A stretch of DNA of 64,000 bases from contig NZ_CP013940.1 of assembly GCF_001277215.2 (NCBI RefSeq), positions 868,001 through 932,000 of the forward strand, read 5' to 3'. The notes beneath the pieces were generated by a model. The model ran no database searches. It had not been told where the DNA came from and saw only the letters and a list, made by a program, of their open reading frames with translations. This stretch comes from Cronobacter malonaticus LMG 23826. GTDB taxonomy: Bacteria > Pseudomonadota > Gammaproteobacteria > Enterobacterales > Enterobacteriaceae. Shown here in pieces: positions 45,321-58,241 of the stretch; positions within the stretch are counted from its first letter, which is position 1, and the number at the start of each line of letters is the position of its first letter. Both the position numbers and the translations under genes were made by a program.

Positions 45321-46688
45321 ATGGAAAAATCAGCGACGCTCGCCACGCACATCCTCAACGGCGTGGGCGGCGAGGGCAATATTTTACGGCTGGAAAACTG
45401 CATGACGCGCGTACGCCTGGAGCTGCGCGACGAGAGCCTGATGGATCTCCCGGCGCTAAAGGCGCTGCCCGGCATCAGCGGCTATGTGAAACAGGGCGAA
45501 CAGCATCAGCTGATTGCCGGCCCCGGACGCGCCGCGCAAATCGTCGATGCGATGCGCGCGCAGATGCAGGGCGCGACGTCCACCGAACCGGCGATTGATG
45601 ACGCTGCACGCACGAAAGCCCAGGCGAAAGCGCGCTATAAAGCGCCGATGAGCGACGCGCTGCGCCAGCTTGCGAACGTGTTTATTCCGCTGATCCCGGC
45701 ATTTATTGCCTCGGGGCTGATTACCGGGATTATCAATATCCTCAAACGCCCGGATATCGTCGGCGGCTTCGCCACCAGCTATCCGAACCTGCTGGGGTTG
45801 CTTGGCATTTTCGGCAGCGCCGTGTTCGCCATCATGAATATCCTGGTCGGCGTTAATGCCGCGCGGGTATTCGGCGGCTCGGTGGCGATGGGCGGCGTCA
45901 TGGCGGGCATTCTCTCCAGCCCGCAGCTGGCGCAGATTACGCTCTTCGGCGAGCCGTTACAGCCGGGGCGCGGCGGTGTTATCGCCGTGCTGCTGGTGGT
46001 GATGCTGATGTGCTGGCTTGAGAAAAAACTGCGTAATCTGCTGCCGGTGTCGGTCGAACTCATCCTCAATCCGCTGCTGACGACGCTCATTACCGGCGCG
46101 GTCGCCATTGTGGCGCTGCAACCGCTCGGCGGCTGGATTTCGGAAACTATCGCGCATGGCGCGTCGCTCGCTATCGATAAAGGCGGGCTGCTGGTGGGCG
46201 CGGTGCTGGCGGGCACGTTTTTACCGCTGGTGCTCACTGGCCTGCATCAGGGGCTGGTGCCCATTCACGTCGAGCTGGTCCAGGCGCATGGCTATAACGC
46301 GCTGTTCCCGATCCTGGCGATGGCGGGCGTCGGGCAGATTGGCGCGTCGCTGGCGGTGCTGCTGAAAACCCGCAACGCCCGGCTGAAAAAGGTGATCAAA
46401 GGGGCGCTGCCGGTCGGTTTGCTCGGCATCGGTGAGCCGCTGATTTTCGGCGTGACGCTGCCGCTCGGCAAGCCGTTTATCGGCGCGTGCCTTGGCGGGG
46501 CGGCAGGTGGCGCGATTATCAGCTACTTTAAAGTGGCGACGGTTATCACTTTCGGCATCTCCGGGCTACCGCTGGCGCTTACCATCGTGACCGGAAAAGT
46601 GATGCTCTATCTGTTAGGCTATCTGGTAGCGGTGATCGCCGGTTTTCTGTTTACGTGGTTCCTGGGCTTTAACGATCCAGAGGAGTAA
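45321..46688 (+). CDS. murP: MurP-type PTS EIIBC permease for N-acetylmuramic acid
   Basis: A 455-aa PTS transporter. The EIIB domain at 1-90 has its phosphorylated cysteine in ENCMTRVR. The EIIC domain of about ten helices begins near residue 115 (LANVFIPLIPAFIASGLI) and has the substrate-site motif GIGEPLIFGVTLPLGKPF. There is no EIIA domain, so it would need Crr, as E. coli MurP does. Substrate assignment rests on the coupling with murQ and the EIIBC type; other hexosamines cannot be excluded by sequence alone. Confidence 0.88.
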   Translation: MEKSATLATHILNGVGGEGNILRLENCMTRVRLELRDESLMDLPALKALPGISGYVKQGEQHQLIAGPGRAAQIVDAMRAQMQGATSTEPAIDDAARTKAQAKARYKAPMSDALRQLANVFIPLIPAFIASGLITGIINILKRPDIVGGFATSYPNLLGLLGIFGSAVFAIMNILVGVNAARVFGGSVAMGGVMAGILSSPQLAQITLFGEPLQPGRGGVIAVLLVVMLMCWLEKKLRNLLPVSVELILNPLLTTLITGAVAIVALQPLGGWISETIAHGASLAIDKGGLLVGAVLAGTFLPLVLTGLHQGLVPIHVELVQAHGYNALFPILAMAGVGQIGASLAVLLKTRNARLKKVIKGALPVGLLGIGEPLIFGVTLPLGKPFIGACLGGAAGGAIISYFKVATVITFGISGLPLALTIVTGKVMLYLLGYLVAVIAGFLFTWFLGFNDPEE

Positions 46689-46691
46689 GGT

Positions 46692-49346
<2,655 letters not shown>

Positions 49347-49510
49347 TTAGTTAATTCTCTGCGTTGCCTTGTGGCTCAGCGAACAATCGTTAGTAAACCG
49401 TTTCGTTTGAATGGCATGGAGCGGCATTTTGCGTAACAAAGCGCCACTTGGCAACTAATTAGAGGAATCGGCCACACCAAACGTTAACGCGACGGCGGGA
49501 TTTTATTTCT

Positions 49511-49549
49511 ACGCAAACGGTTTCGTCAGCGCGCCGGATTCTCTATAAT
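49511..49549 (+). promoter_or_regulatory. purL promoter with PurR operator
   Basis: ACGCAAACGGTTTCGT (49511-49526) matches the 16-bp PurR consensus at 14 positions. It overlaps the -35 region of a promoter with TATAAT at 49544-49549, where bound repressor would block RNA polymerase. Confidence 0.88.
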
Positions 49550-49613
49550 GACGCCCGTTTTCCCCCTTGCGCCCACTGAGGTGCCCTCCGGCGCTTCGAA
49601 GACGAGAGATTAG

Positions 49614-52600
49614 ATGATGGAAATTCTGCGTGGTTCGCCCGCTCTGTCGGCATTTCGTATTAACAAACTGCTGGCTCGTTTCAAAGACGCTCACCTCCCG
49701 GTGAAAACCCTTTATGCCGAGTATGTTCATTTTGCTGACCTCGCCGCACCGCTGAATGCCGAAGAGCACGCGCGCCTTGAGCGCCTGCTGCAATATGGGC
49801 CGAGCCTTACTGGCCACGCGCCGTCGGGCCGCCTGCTGCTGGTGACGCCGCGCCCTGGCACCATCTCTCCCTGGTCCTCCAAAGCGACAGATATCGCCCA
49901 TAACTGCGGGCTCGCCCAGGTGAAACGCCTGGAGCGTGGCGTGGCGTATTACCTTGACGTTGATCCGACCGCGGGCGACGACGCCTGCCGCCAGATTGCG
50001 GCAGAGCTGCATGACCGCATGATGGAGAGCGTGTTCGGCGCGCTGGAAGACGCCGCACAGCTTTTTGCGCACCACGACCCCGCGCCGGTACAGAGCGTGG
50101 ATCTGCTGGGGCAGGGCCGTCAGGCGCTGGCGGACGCCAACGTGCGTCTGGGGCTGGCGCTGGCAGAAGATGAAATCGACTACCTGCATGACGCGTTTAC
50201 CCGCCTGGGGCGCAACCCGAACGACATCGAACTCTACATGTTCGCGCAGGCCAACTCTGAGCACTGCCGCCACAAAATTTTTAACGCCGACTGGGTTATC
50301 GACGGCGAAAAACAGCCGAAGTCGCTGTTTAAAATGATTAAAAACACCTTCGAGAAGACCCCGAATTTCGTGCTCTCCGCGTATAAAGACAACGCAGCGG
50401 TTATGGAAGGCTCTTCCGTAGGCCGTTTCTACGCCGACCACGACGCGGGCCGCTACGCGTTCCATCAGGAACCGGCTCACATCCTGATGAAAGTGGAAAC
50501 ACACAACCACCCGACCGCCATTTCACCGTGGCCGGGTGCCGCGACAGGCTCCGGCGGCGAAATTCGTGACGAAGGCGCGACGGGCCGCGGCGCGAAGCCG
50601 AAAGCGGGCCTGGTGGGCTTTTCTGTTTCGAACCTGCGCATTCCGGGCTTTGAGCAGCCGTGGGAAGAAGATTTCGGCAAACCGGATCGTATCGTTACCG
50701 CGCTTGACATCATGACTGAAGGCCCGCTCGGCGGCGCGGCGTTCAACAACGAATTTGGTCGTCCGGCGCTGAACGGCTATTTCCGTACCTATGAAGAGAA
50801 AGTGCCCAGCCACAACGGCGAAGAGCTGCGCGGCTACCATAAGCCGATCATGCTGGCAGGCGGCATCGGCAACATTCGCGCTGACCATGTGCAGAAGGGC
50901 GAAATTCCGCCAGGCGCGAAGCTGATTGTGCTCGGCGGCCCGGCGATGAATATCGGTCTTGGCGGCGGCGCGGCGTCCTCGATGGCGTCCGGCCAGTCTG
51001 ACGCCGATCTCGATTTCGCCTCGGTACAGCGCGACAACCCGGAAATGGAGCGCCGCTGCCAGGAAGTGATCGACCGCTGCTGGCAGCTTGGCGAGGCCAA
51101 CCCGATCCTCTTTATTCATGACGTTGGCGCGGGCGGCCTTTCCAACGCCATGCCGGAGCTAGTGAGCGACGGCGGACGCGGCGGGCGTTTTGAACTGCGC
51201 GACATTTTAAGTGACGAGCCGGGCATGAGCCCGCTGGAAGTCTGGTGTAACGAATCCCAGGAGCGTTACGTGCTGGCCGTGGCGCCTGAACAGCTGGCGC
51301 TGTTTGACGAACTGTGCCGCCGCGAGCGCGCGCCGTACGCCGTCATTGGCGAGGCGACTGAAGCGCAGCACCTGACGCTTAACGACAGCCACTTCGACAA
51401 CCAGCCGGTGGATATGCCGCTTGACGTTCTGCTCGGCAAAACCCCGAAAATGACCCGCGACGTCACGCGTTTACAGGCCGAAGGCCAGCCGTTTGACCGT
51501 ACAGGCATCACGCTTGCCGACGCGGTGAAGCGCGTGCTGCATCTGCCGACAGTCGCGGAGAAAACCTTCCTGGTGACCATCGGCGATCGCACCGTGACCG
51601 GCATGGTGGCGCGCGATCAGATGGTCGGCCCGTGGCAGGTGCCGGTGGCGAACTGCGCGGTCACGACCGCAAGTCTCGACAGCTACTACGGCGAAGCGAT
51701 GGCGATGGGCGAGCGCGCGCCGGTGGCGCTGCTGGACTTCGCGGCCTCCGCCCGTCTGGCGGTGGGTGAAGCGCTCACTAACATCGCGGCGACCCAAATC
51801 GGCGATATCAAACGCCTGAAACTTTCCGCCAACTGGATGGCTGCGGCGGGGCACCCTGGCGAAGACGCCGGTCTCTATGCTGCCGTCAAAGCGGTGGGCG
51901 AGGAACTCTGCCCGCAGCTCGGCCTGACCATTCCGGTCGGTAAAGATTCGATGTCGATGAAAACCCGCTGGCAGCAGGATGGCGAACAGCGCGAGATGAC
52001 CTCGCCGCTGTCGCTGGTGATCTCCGCCTTCGCCCGCGTGGAAGATGTGCGCCGCACCGTGACGCCGGAACTCACTACCGAAGATAACGCGCTGCTGTTA
52101 ATCGATCTCGGCAACGGCCAGAACGCGCTGGGCGCGACGGCGCTGGCGCAGGTTTATCGTCAGCTTGGCGACAAGCCTGCCGACGTGCGCGACGCCGGGC
52201 AACTGAAATGCTTCTACGACGCTATCCAGGCGCTGGTGGCGCAGCGTAAACTGCTGGCCTACCACGACCGCTCCGACGGCGGCCTGCTGGTGACGCTCGC
52301 GGAGATGGCGTTTGCCGGTCACTGCGGTATTGACGCTGATATCGCCGCCCTCGGCGACGACGCCCTGGCGGCGCTGTTTAATGAAGAGCTGGGCGCGGTG
52401 ATTCAGATTGCCGCCGCCGAGCGCGAGCAGGTAGAGCGGGTGCTGAAAGATCACGGTCTTGGCGAATGCACGCACTATCTCGGCAAGGCGGTCGCGGGCG
52501 ATCGCTTCACGCTGACGGCGGGCGACAACGTGGTGTACAGCGAAAGCCGCACCCAGCTTCGCATGTGGTGGGCGGAAACCACCTGGCAGATGCAGCGCCT

Positions 52601-53504
52601 GCGCGACAACCCGGCGTGTGCCGATCAGGAACACCAGGCGAAAGCCAACGACAGCGATCCGGGCCTCAATGTGAAGCTGACGTTCGATATCAAAGAAGAT
52701 ATCGCCGCGCCGTTTATCGCCACCGGCGCGCGCCCGAAAGTCGCGGTACTGCGCGAGCAGGGCGTGAACTCCCATGTGGAGATGGCGGCCGCGTTCCACC
52801 GCGCGGGCTTTGACGCTATCGACGTGCATATGAGCGATCTGCTCACCGGTCGTCGTGGCCTCGGCGATTTCCACACGCTCGTCGCCTGCGGCGGCTTCTC
52901 TTACGGCGACGTGCTGGGCGCGGGCGAGGGCTGGGCGAAGTCCATTCTCTTCAACGACCGCGTGCGTGACGAGTTCACCGAGTTCTTCCACCGTCCGCAG
53001 ACGCTGGCGCTCGGCGTCTGTAATGGCTGCCAGATGATGTCCAACCTGCGCGAGCTGATCCCGGGCAGCGAACTGTGGCCGCGCTTTGTGCGTAACCAGT
53101 CCGATCGCTTTGAAGCGCGCTTCAGCCTGGTGGAAGTGACCGCCAGCCCGTCGCTGCTGCTGGACGGCATGACCGGCTCCCATATGCCGATTGCGGTTTC
53201 CCACGGCGAAGGCCGCGTGGAAGTTCGCGACGACGCGCATCTGGCGGCGCTTGAAAGCAAAGGCCTGGTGGCGCTGCGCTATATCGATAACTTCGGCGCG
53301 GTAACGGAAACCTACCCGGCGAACCCGAACGGTTCACCGAACGGCATTACTGCCGTGACCAGCGAAAGCGGGCGCGTCACTATCATGATGCCGCACCCGG
53401 AGCGCGTCTTCCGCACGGTGGCGAACTCCTGGCACCCGGCGAACTGGGGCGAGGACAGCCCGTGGATGCGCATTTTCCGCAATGCGCGTAAGCAGCTCGG
53501 TTAA
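49614..53504 (+). CDS. purL: PurL, phosphoribosylformylglycinamidine synthase
   Basis: Large single-chain FGAM synthetase, fourth step of de novo purine synthesis: FGAR + Gln + ATP give FGAM. It has 1296 aa. Order: N-terminal PurS-like domain, linker, two AIR-synthetase-like halves ([25 protein letters not shown] is the ATP-site loop region), and a C-terminal class I glutaminase with Cys in [10 protein letters not shown] and the His/Glu pair in MPHPERVFR. The double Met start follows E. coli. It is followed by a terminator. Confidence 0.98.
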   Translation: MMEILRGSPALSAFRINKLLARFKDAHLPVKTLYAEYVHFADLAAPLNAEEHARLERLLQYGPSLTGHAPSGRLLLVTPRPGTISPWSSKATDIAHNCGLAQVKRLERGVAYYLDVDPTAGDDACRQIAAELHDRMMESVFGALEDAAQLFAHHDPAPVQSVDLLGQGRQALADANVRLGLALAEDEIDYLHDAFTRLGRNPNDIELYMFAQANSEHCRHKIFNADWVIDGEKQPKSLFKMIKNTFEKTPNFVLSAYKDNAAVMEGSSVGRFYADHDAGRYAFHQEPAHILMKVETHNHPTAISPWPGAATGSGGEIRDEGATGRGAKPKAGLVGFSVSNLRIPGFEQPWEEDFGKPDRIVTALDIMTEGPLGGAAFNNEFGRPALNGYFRTYEEKVPSHNGEELRGYHKPIMLAGGIGNIRADHVQKGEIPPGAKLIVLGGPAMNIGLGGGAASSMASGQSDADLDFASVQRDNPEMERRCQEVIDRCWQLGEANPILFIHDVGAGGLSNAMPELVSDGGRGGRFELRDILSDEPGMSPLEVWCNESQERYVLAVAPEQLALFDELCRRERAPYAVIGEATEAQHLTLNDSHFDNQPVDMPLDVLLGKTPKMTRDVTRLQAEGQPFDRTGITLADAVKRVLHLPTVAEKTFLVTIGDRTVTGMVARDQMVGPWQVPVANCAVTTASLDSYYGEAMAMGERAPVALLDFAASARLAVGEALTNIAATQIGDIKRLKLSANWMAAAGHPGEDAGLYAAVKAVGEELCPQLGLTIPVGKDSMSMKTRWQQDGEQREMTSPLSLVISAFARVEDVRRTVTPELTTEDNALLLIDLGNGQNALGATALAQVYRQLGDKPADVRDAGQLKCFYDAIQALVAQRKLLAYHDRSDGGLLVTLAEMAFAGHCGIDADIAALGDDALAALFNEELGAVIQIAAAEREQVERVLKDHGLGECTHYLGKAVAGDRFTLTAGDNVVYSESRTQLRMWWAETTWQMQRLRDNPACADQEHQAKANDSDPGLNVKLTFDIKEDIAAPFIATGARPKVAVLREQGVNSHVEMAAAFHRAGFDAIDVHMSDLLTGRRGLGDFHTLVACGGFSYGDVLGAGEGWAKSILFNDRVRDEFTEFFHRPQTLALGVCNGCQMMSNLRELIPGSELWPRFVRNQSDRFEARFSLVEVTASPSLLLDGMTGSHMPIAVSHGEGRVEVRDDAHLAALESKGLVALRYIDNFGAVTETYPANPNGSPNGITAVTSESGRVTIMMPHPERVFRTVANSWHPANWGEDSPWMRIFRNARKQLG

Positions 53505-53523
53505 TCTTGTTCGTTTTATCCTG

Positions 53524-53551
53524 ATAAAGGCCTCGCAAGAGGCCTTTTTTC
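53524..53551 (+). terminator. Terminator of purL
   Basis: 9-bp stem AAAGGCCTC/GAGGCCTTT (53526-53534 with 53539-53547), GCAA loop, then T run. Confidence 0.9.
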
Positions 53552-53589
53552 TTATAAGCGTTTTTCCCGGTGAGTATGAATCCGGCATG

Positions 53590-53703
53590 TGTCGGTAAAT
53601 TGCGACAGCGGCATAATCGTGGTGTCGCTGATTTGCGACACTTAACTCATTGATTTATATGACACCTAAAAAGCTACACAGGAAGTGTTGGGGTTTAGCG
53701 ACA
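53590..53703 (+). promoter_or_regulatory. Three GlrR-binding sites upstream of glmY
   Basis: TGTC-N10-GACA occurs twice exactly (53590-53607 and 53623-53640) and once as TGTT-N10-GACA (53686-53703). This is the known operator pattern of GlrR (QseF) at E. coli glmY. They act as upstream activating sites for the sigma-54 promoter about 90-200 bases further on. The A/T-rich sequence between (53704-53790) could bend with IHF, but I could not fix a site. Confidence 0.88.
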
Positions 53704-53791
53704 CTATGGTGAAAAATAACGCAAAAGTTTGAAGCATCTCATATAATTAAATTTGTTATATAACAGGTGTTTATGATTTATGTGGTAAACC

Positions 53792-53812
53792 TGGCACGGT
53801 TACTGCATAATA
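53792..53812 (+). promoter_or_regulatory. glmY promoter (sigma-54, overlapping sigma-70)
   Basis: TGGCACG (53792-53798), four bases, then CTGCA (53803-53807) fit the sigma-54 -24/-12 pattern. A TAATAA/CATAAT element at 53806-53813 can serve sigma-70 from the same start, as reported for E. coli glmY. Confidence 0.85.
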
Positions 53813-53818
53813 ATACCC

Positions 53819-54011
53819 AGTGGCTCATTCACCTTCTTATGTCAGCCCCATTGCGAGCGCTACATAAACTTCGAATGACGCACTCAAAGGTGCCTGCCGT
53901 CCAACTGCTGATCATAGCGCTGCTATTTCAGAACCCGGGCGACACGTTGAGTAAGGCACCGCCTGATTCCATCACAAAGGCAGGGTTAATCCCCTGCCTT
54001 TGTTGTTTTTT
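53819..54011 (+). ncRNA. glmY: GlmY small regulatory RNA
   Basis: A 193-nt transcript predicted from AGTGGCTCATTCACC to the U run. It matches E. coli GlmY (about 184 nt) in position, orientation and long sequence blocks, for example CTTATGTCAGCCCC, CGTCCAACTG and TGATTCCATCACAAAGGC. The 3' end is a 10-bp terminator AAAGGCAGGG/CCCTGCCTTT with TGTTGTTTTTT. GlmY sequesters the adapter RapZ so that GlmZ can activate glmS when glucosamine 6-phosphate is low. The glrK-qseG-glrR operon downstream controls it. Confidence 0.93.
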
Positions 54012-54080
54012 GCGTTTGGCTTTGCTCCGGCGCGGCTGTCGGTTAGCATCAGGCTTTTGCAATCACTTCGGAATAACGCC

Positions 54081-55517
54081 GTGAAACGCTGGCCTGCTTT
54101 TCCCCGCTCGCTTCGCCAACTGGTGATGATGGCTTTCTTACTGGTGATGGTGCCGCTGCTCTTTCTCGCCTGGCAGGCCTGGCAGAGCCTGAATACGTTA
54201 AGCGCCCAGGCCGCGCAGTCCAACACGCTCACCCAGATGGATGCCCGGCGCAGCGAGGCGATGACCAATATCGCGCTCGAAATGGAGCGCAGCTACCGGC
54301 AGTACTGCGTGCTGGATGACGTTACGCTGGCGAAAGTTTATGAAAGCCAGCGCCAGCGCTATTCCCGAATGCTGGAGGCGCAGGCGAGCGTGCTGCCTGA
54401 CGCGAGACTCTATAAAGCCCTGCGCCAGAGCCTGGTGGATCTGGCGCAACTGGAGTGTCATAACAGCGGCCCGAAGCCGGGTGCCGCCGCGCGTCTGGAA
54501 GCCTTCGCGGACACCAACACCCGGCTGGTGCAGGCCACCCGCGCGGTGATTTACGCCCGCGGCCAGCAGCTTCAGCAGGAAATCGCCTCGCGCGGGCGAC
54601 TGTTCGGCTGGCAGGCGCTGGCGCTGTTTCTGGCAAGCCTTGCGCTGGTGCTGCTCTTCACGCGGATGATTATCGGCCCGGTAAAAGGCATCGAGCGGAT
54701 GATCAACCGGCTGGGCGAAGGGAAATCGCTCGGCACTGCCATGATGTTTAAAGGCCCGCGCGAACTGCGATCGGTAGGCCAGCGAATCATCTGGCTCAGC
54801 GAGCGTCTCGCCTGGCTTGAATCCCAACGTCATCAATTCTTGCGCCATATCTCCCATGAATTAAAAACGCCGCTCGCCAGTATGCGTGAGGGCACCGAAC
54901 TGCTCGCCGATCAGGTCGTCGGGCCGCTGACTGCGGAGCAGCGCGAGGTGGTGGAAATTCTCGATACCAGCAGCCGCAACCTGCAAACGCTGATAGAGCA
55001 ACTGCTTGATTACAACCGTAAACTGGCGGGCGGCGCGGTAGAGCTTGAGAAAGTAGAGCTGGCGCCGCTGGTGGATATTGTCATCGCCTCACACAGTCTG
55101 CCAGCGCGGGCTAAAATGATGCATACCGAGGTGTCGCTTGCCGATGCGCCTTGCCTCGCGGAGCCGATGCTGCTGATGAGCGTGCTGGATAATCTCTACT
55201 CCAATGCGGTGCACTACGGACGCGAATCCGGTACCATTTATCTGCGAAGCCGCCGCCTTGCCAGTACGTTATGTATTGAGGTGGCGAATACCGGCACGCC
55301 CATTCCTGAGGCGGAACGGCAAATGATTTTCGAGCCCTTTTATCAGGGAAGCCATCAACGTAAAGGGGCGGTGAAAGGCAGCGGCCTGGGCCTGAGCATT
55401 GCACAGGACTGCATCCGGCGTATGCACGGCGAACTGCGTCTGGTTGAAGATGACACCGCCGACGTCTGTTTTCGTATCGAATTACCGCTCTTTGACCCGG
55501 AACGATTAAAAAAATGA
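54081..55517 (+). CDS. glrK: GlrK (QseE), sensor histidine kinase
   Basis: Membrane sensor of 478 aa. N-terminal helix (LVMMAFLLVMVPLLFLAW), periplasmic helical domain (about 35-180), second membrane helix (ALALFLASLALVLLF), HAMP-like linker, then HisKA with HFLRHISHELKTPLASMREG-type H box around the phosphorylated His, and HATPase with N and G boxes (NLYSNAVHYG, GSGLGLSI). I chose GTG 54081 (KRWPAFPRSLRQL follows), the E. coli-type start; the open frame upstream lies inside glmY. It phosphorylates GlrR. Confidence 0.95.
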   Translation: MKRWPAFPRSLRQLVMMAFLLVMVPLLFLAWQAWQSLNTLSAQAAQSNTLTQMDARRSEAMTNIALEMERSYRQYCVLDDVTLAKVYESQRQRYSRMLEAQASVLPDARLYKALRQSLVDLAQLECHNSGPKPGAAARLEAFADTNTRLVQATRAVIYARGQQLQQEIASRGRLFGWQALALFLASLALVLLFTRMIIGPVKGIERMINRLGEGKSLGTAMMFKGPRELRSVGQRIIWLSERLAWLESQRHQFLRHISHELKTPLASMREGTELLADQVVGPLTAEQREVVEILDTSSRNLQTLIEQLLDYNRKLAGGAVELEKVELAPLVDIVIASHSLPARAKMMHTEVSLADAPCLAEPMLLMSVLDNLYSNAVHYGRESGTIYLRSRRLASTLCIEVANTGTPIPEAERQMIFEPFYQGSHQRKGAVKGSGLGLSIAQDCIRRMHGELRLVEDDTADVCFRIELPLFDPERLKK

Positions 55518-56287
55518 ATTCACGTCTGGTAAGCGCATGGCGCAGCCTGCGCTCGCGCGGCACACGGTTTTTCTCTCTTCGCTCGCGGGCCTGTTCCGTG
55601 CTGTTGCCATGCCTTCTGGCCGGTTGCGTGCAAAGCCCGGTTTCCAGCCATATCAAACAAACGCATGACCCAAAGCTGCCCGAACAGCAACTGGCGGATT
55701 TTCTCTTTACCGACTGTTCAGGCATCTGGCAGCTCTCCGGCACCAGTGTCGAAAATAACCCGCTGTTCTGGCTGCGCGGCATGGACTGCGCGGAACGCCT
55801 TTCGCCCGCCGAGGCGCGCGCGCAGGCGCGTCGTTTCCCGGACGACACCTGGCAGCATGCCTTCCGGCGTGGCATTTTGCTGGCTAACGCCCGCATTACG
55901 CCTGCTGAACGCCGCAGCTATCTTACCACGCTCAGCACTACCTCCGGCGCGATCCCGGCGCACGTGCGCCCGCTGTATGAGGCCTGGCGTGACGGGCAGG
56001 CGGCGCAGCTTGCACTCTCAGAAGAGCGTGGCCGCTACAGCAAGCTTCAGGAAAGCACTGACAGCGAACTCGATGCCCTGCGCGAGCAGCAGCGGCACCT
56101 GCGCACTGAGCTTGAACTCACCACCCGCAAGCTGGAAAACCTGACCGATATTGAACGCCAGCTCTCCACGCGTAAAAGCGCGGGCGGCTATATTCAGGAC
56201 AACAGCCACAGCCCGGATGCCGAGAAAGAGGGCGCCGCGCCGGCTGATAAGGACACCGCACCCACGCAGGAGGAGACCAAACCATGA
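55514..56287 (+). CDS. qseG: QseG (YfhG), outer-membrane lipoprotein of the Glr system
   Basis: A 257-aa lipoprotein with lipobox LLAGC (Cys38) after an unusually long basic leader. The mature part has a globular region and then a predicted coiled coil near residues 180-225 (SELDALREQQRHLRTELEL). The end is acidic and low in complexity (SPDAEKEGAAPADKDTAPT). In E. coli it interacts with and promotes activity of GlrK. It overlaps both neighbours by four bases, so the three proteins are made together. Confidence 0.92.
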   Translation: MNSRLVSAWRSLRSRGTRFFSLRSRACSVLLPCLLAGCVQSPVSSHIKQTHDPKLPEQQLADFLFTDCSGIWQLSGTSVENNPLFWLRGMDCAERLSPAEARAQARRFPDDTWQHAFRRGILLANARITPAERRSYLTTLSTTSGAIPAHVRPLYEAWRDGQAAQLALSEERGRYSKLQESTDSELDALREQQRHLRTELELTTRKLENLTDIERQLSTRKSAGGYIQDNSHSPDAEKEGAAPADKDTAPTQEETKP

Positions 56288-57621
56288 CGCAGCATAAACC
56301 CGCGCGCCTGTTGCTGGTGGATGACGATCCGGGCCTGCTGAAACTGCTGGGCCTGCGGCTCACCAGCGAAGGATTTACCGTTGAGACCGCCGAAAGCGGT
56401 CATGAAGGGCTGCGCATTTTAGCGCGTGAGAAGATCGATCTGGTGATTAGCGATCTGCGGATGGATGAAATGGACGGCATGCAGCTTTTCGCCGAGATCC
56501 AGAAGCTCCAGCCGGGCATGCCGGTGATCATTCTGACCGCGCATGGCTCGATCCCTGATGCGGTGGCGGCGACCCAGCAGGGTGTGTTCAGTTTTCTTAC
56601 CAAACCGGTGGATAAAGACGCGCTGTATAAAGCTATCGATGATGCGCTGGCGCATGCCGCGCCCGCAGGCGACGAACAGTGGCGCGAGACGATTGTCACC
56701 CGCAGCCCCGTGATGCTGCGGCTGCTTGAGCAGGCGCACATGGTGGCGCAGTCGGACGTTAGCGTCCTGATTAACGGCCAGAGCGGCACCGGCAAAGAGA
56801 TTCTGGCGCAGGCCATCCATAACGCCAGCCCGCGCGCCAAAAACGCCTTTATCGCCATTAACTGCGGCGCGCTGCCGGAACAGCTGCTGGAATCCGAGCT
56901 GTTCGGCCATGCGCGCGGCGCGTTTACCGGCGCGGTCAGCAGCCGTGAAGGGCTTTTTCAGGCAGCCGAAGGCGGCACGCTGTTTCTCGATGAAATCGGT
57001 GATATGCCGGTACCGTTGCAGGTAAAACTGCTGCGCGTCCTGCAGGAGCGCAAAGTGCGCCCGCTCGGCAGCAACCGCGATATCGAAATCAACGTGCGGA
57101 TTATCTCCGCCACTCATCGCGATCTGCCGAAGGCGATGGCGCGCGGCGAGTTCCGCGAAGATCTCTTTTATCGCCTGAACGTGGTGAATTTAAAGATCCC
57201 GGCATTGCAGGAGCGCGCCGAAGATATTCCGCTGCTCGCGAACCATCTGCTGCGTCAGGCGGCGGACCGGCATAAGCCGTTCGTACGCAGCTTTTCTACC
57301 GATGCGATGAAGCGACTGATGGCGGCGAGCTGGCCGGGCAACGTGCGCCAGCTGGTGAACGTGATTGAGCAGTGCGTGGCGCTGACCTCCGCGCCGGTCA
57401 TTAGCGAGGCGCTGGTAGAGCAGGCGCTGGAGGGCGAAAACACCGTGCTGCCAACGTTTGTCGAGGCGCGCAATCAGTTTGAGCTCAACTATCTGCGCAA
57501 GCTGCTGCAAATCACCAAAGGCAACGTGACCCACGCCGCGCGTATGGCAGGGCGTAACCGTACCGAATTCTATAAACTGCTGGCCCGCCACGAGCTTGAG
57601 GCGAATGATTTTAAAGAGTAG
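56284..57621 (+). CDS. glrR: GlrR (QseF), sigma-54-dependent response regulator
   Basis: NtrC-type activator of 445 aa. Receiver domain (LLLVDDDPGLLK, phosphoacceptor Asp57 in ISDLRMDEMDG), central AAA+ domain (about 140-370) with Walker A NGQSGTGKE and the sigma-54-contact loop GAFTGAV, and a C-terminal Fis-type HTH (NVTHAARMAGRNRTEFYKLL). It should bind the TGTC-N10-GACA sites ahead of glmY. In E. coli it also activates rpoE, another gene in this window; I did not find matching sites there. Confidence 0.97.
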   Translation: MTQHKPARLLLVDDDPGLLKLLGLRLTSEGFTVETAESGHEGLRILAREKIDLVISDLRMDEMDGMQLFAEIQKLQPGMPVIILTAHGSIPDAVAATQQGVFSFLTKPVDKDALYKAIDDALAHAAPAGDEQWRETIVTRSPVMLRLLEQAHMVAQSDVSVLINGQSGTGKEILAQAIHNASPRAKNAFIAINCGALPEQLLESELFGHARGAFTGAVSSREGLFQAAEGGTLFLDEIGDMPVPLQVKLLRVLQERKVRPLGSNRDIEINVRIISATHRDLPKAMARGEFREDLFYRLNVVNLKIPALQERAEDIPLLANHLLRQAADRHKPFVRSFSTDAMKRLMAASWPGNVRQLVNVIEQCVALTSAPVISEALVEQALEGENTVLPTFVEARNQFELNYLRKLLQITKGNVTHAARMAGRNRTEFYKLLARHELEANDFKE

Positions 57622-57710
57622 TTTTTGGTGCCCAAACCGCTGCAAGGTATGGTAATTTGAGCAACCGATTTCGCGAACTGAATCGCCGTGCAGGCGCTGG
57701 CAGGAATTAA

Positions 57711-58058
<348 letters not shown>

Positions 58059-58073
58059 GCGTGCGCGATGGAC

Positions 58074-58104
58074 AAAAAAGCAGGTCAGTGGACCTGCTTT
58101 TTTT
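58074..58104 (+). terminator. Terminator of glnB
   Basis: Stem AAAGCAGGTC/GACCTGCTTT centred on 58087-58090, AGTG loop, long T run. Confidence 0.9.
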
Positions 58105-58136
58105 ATGCCCGGCGTTCATGGGGCGCGCAAGTAAAT

Positions 58137-58215
58137 GGTGGGTGCGCTTCGCTTACCCACCCTACATAAAACCGCAAATCTCTATCGTAGGGCGGGTAAG
58201 CGCAGCGTACCCGCC
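58137..58215. repeat. Inverted pair of 29-bp palindromic repeats
   Basis: Copy 1 (58137-58165) and copy 2 (58187-58215) are inverted relative to each other with only a few differences and a 21-base spacer. Each is itself partly palindromic, built on GGGTAAGCG / CGCTTACCC. The layout resembles intergenic mosaic repeat pairs found between convergent genes in enterobacteria. They can fold into one long hairpin between glnB and hmp. Confidence 0.8.
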
Positions 58216-58241
58216 GAACCGCTCTCAAAACAGCCGGACGC

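Noticed and set aside
53767..54084. A 105-codon plus-strand ORF between purL and glrK
   Set aside because: It coincides with the GlmY promoter, RNA and terminator, and the peptide has no family resemblance.
56284..57621. GlrR sites upstream of rpoE in this window
   Set aside because: E. coli GlrR has been reported to activate rpoE, but I found no convincing TGTC-N10-GACA pair in 33354-33777.
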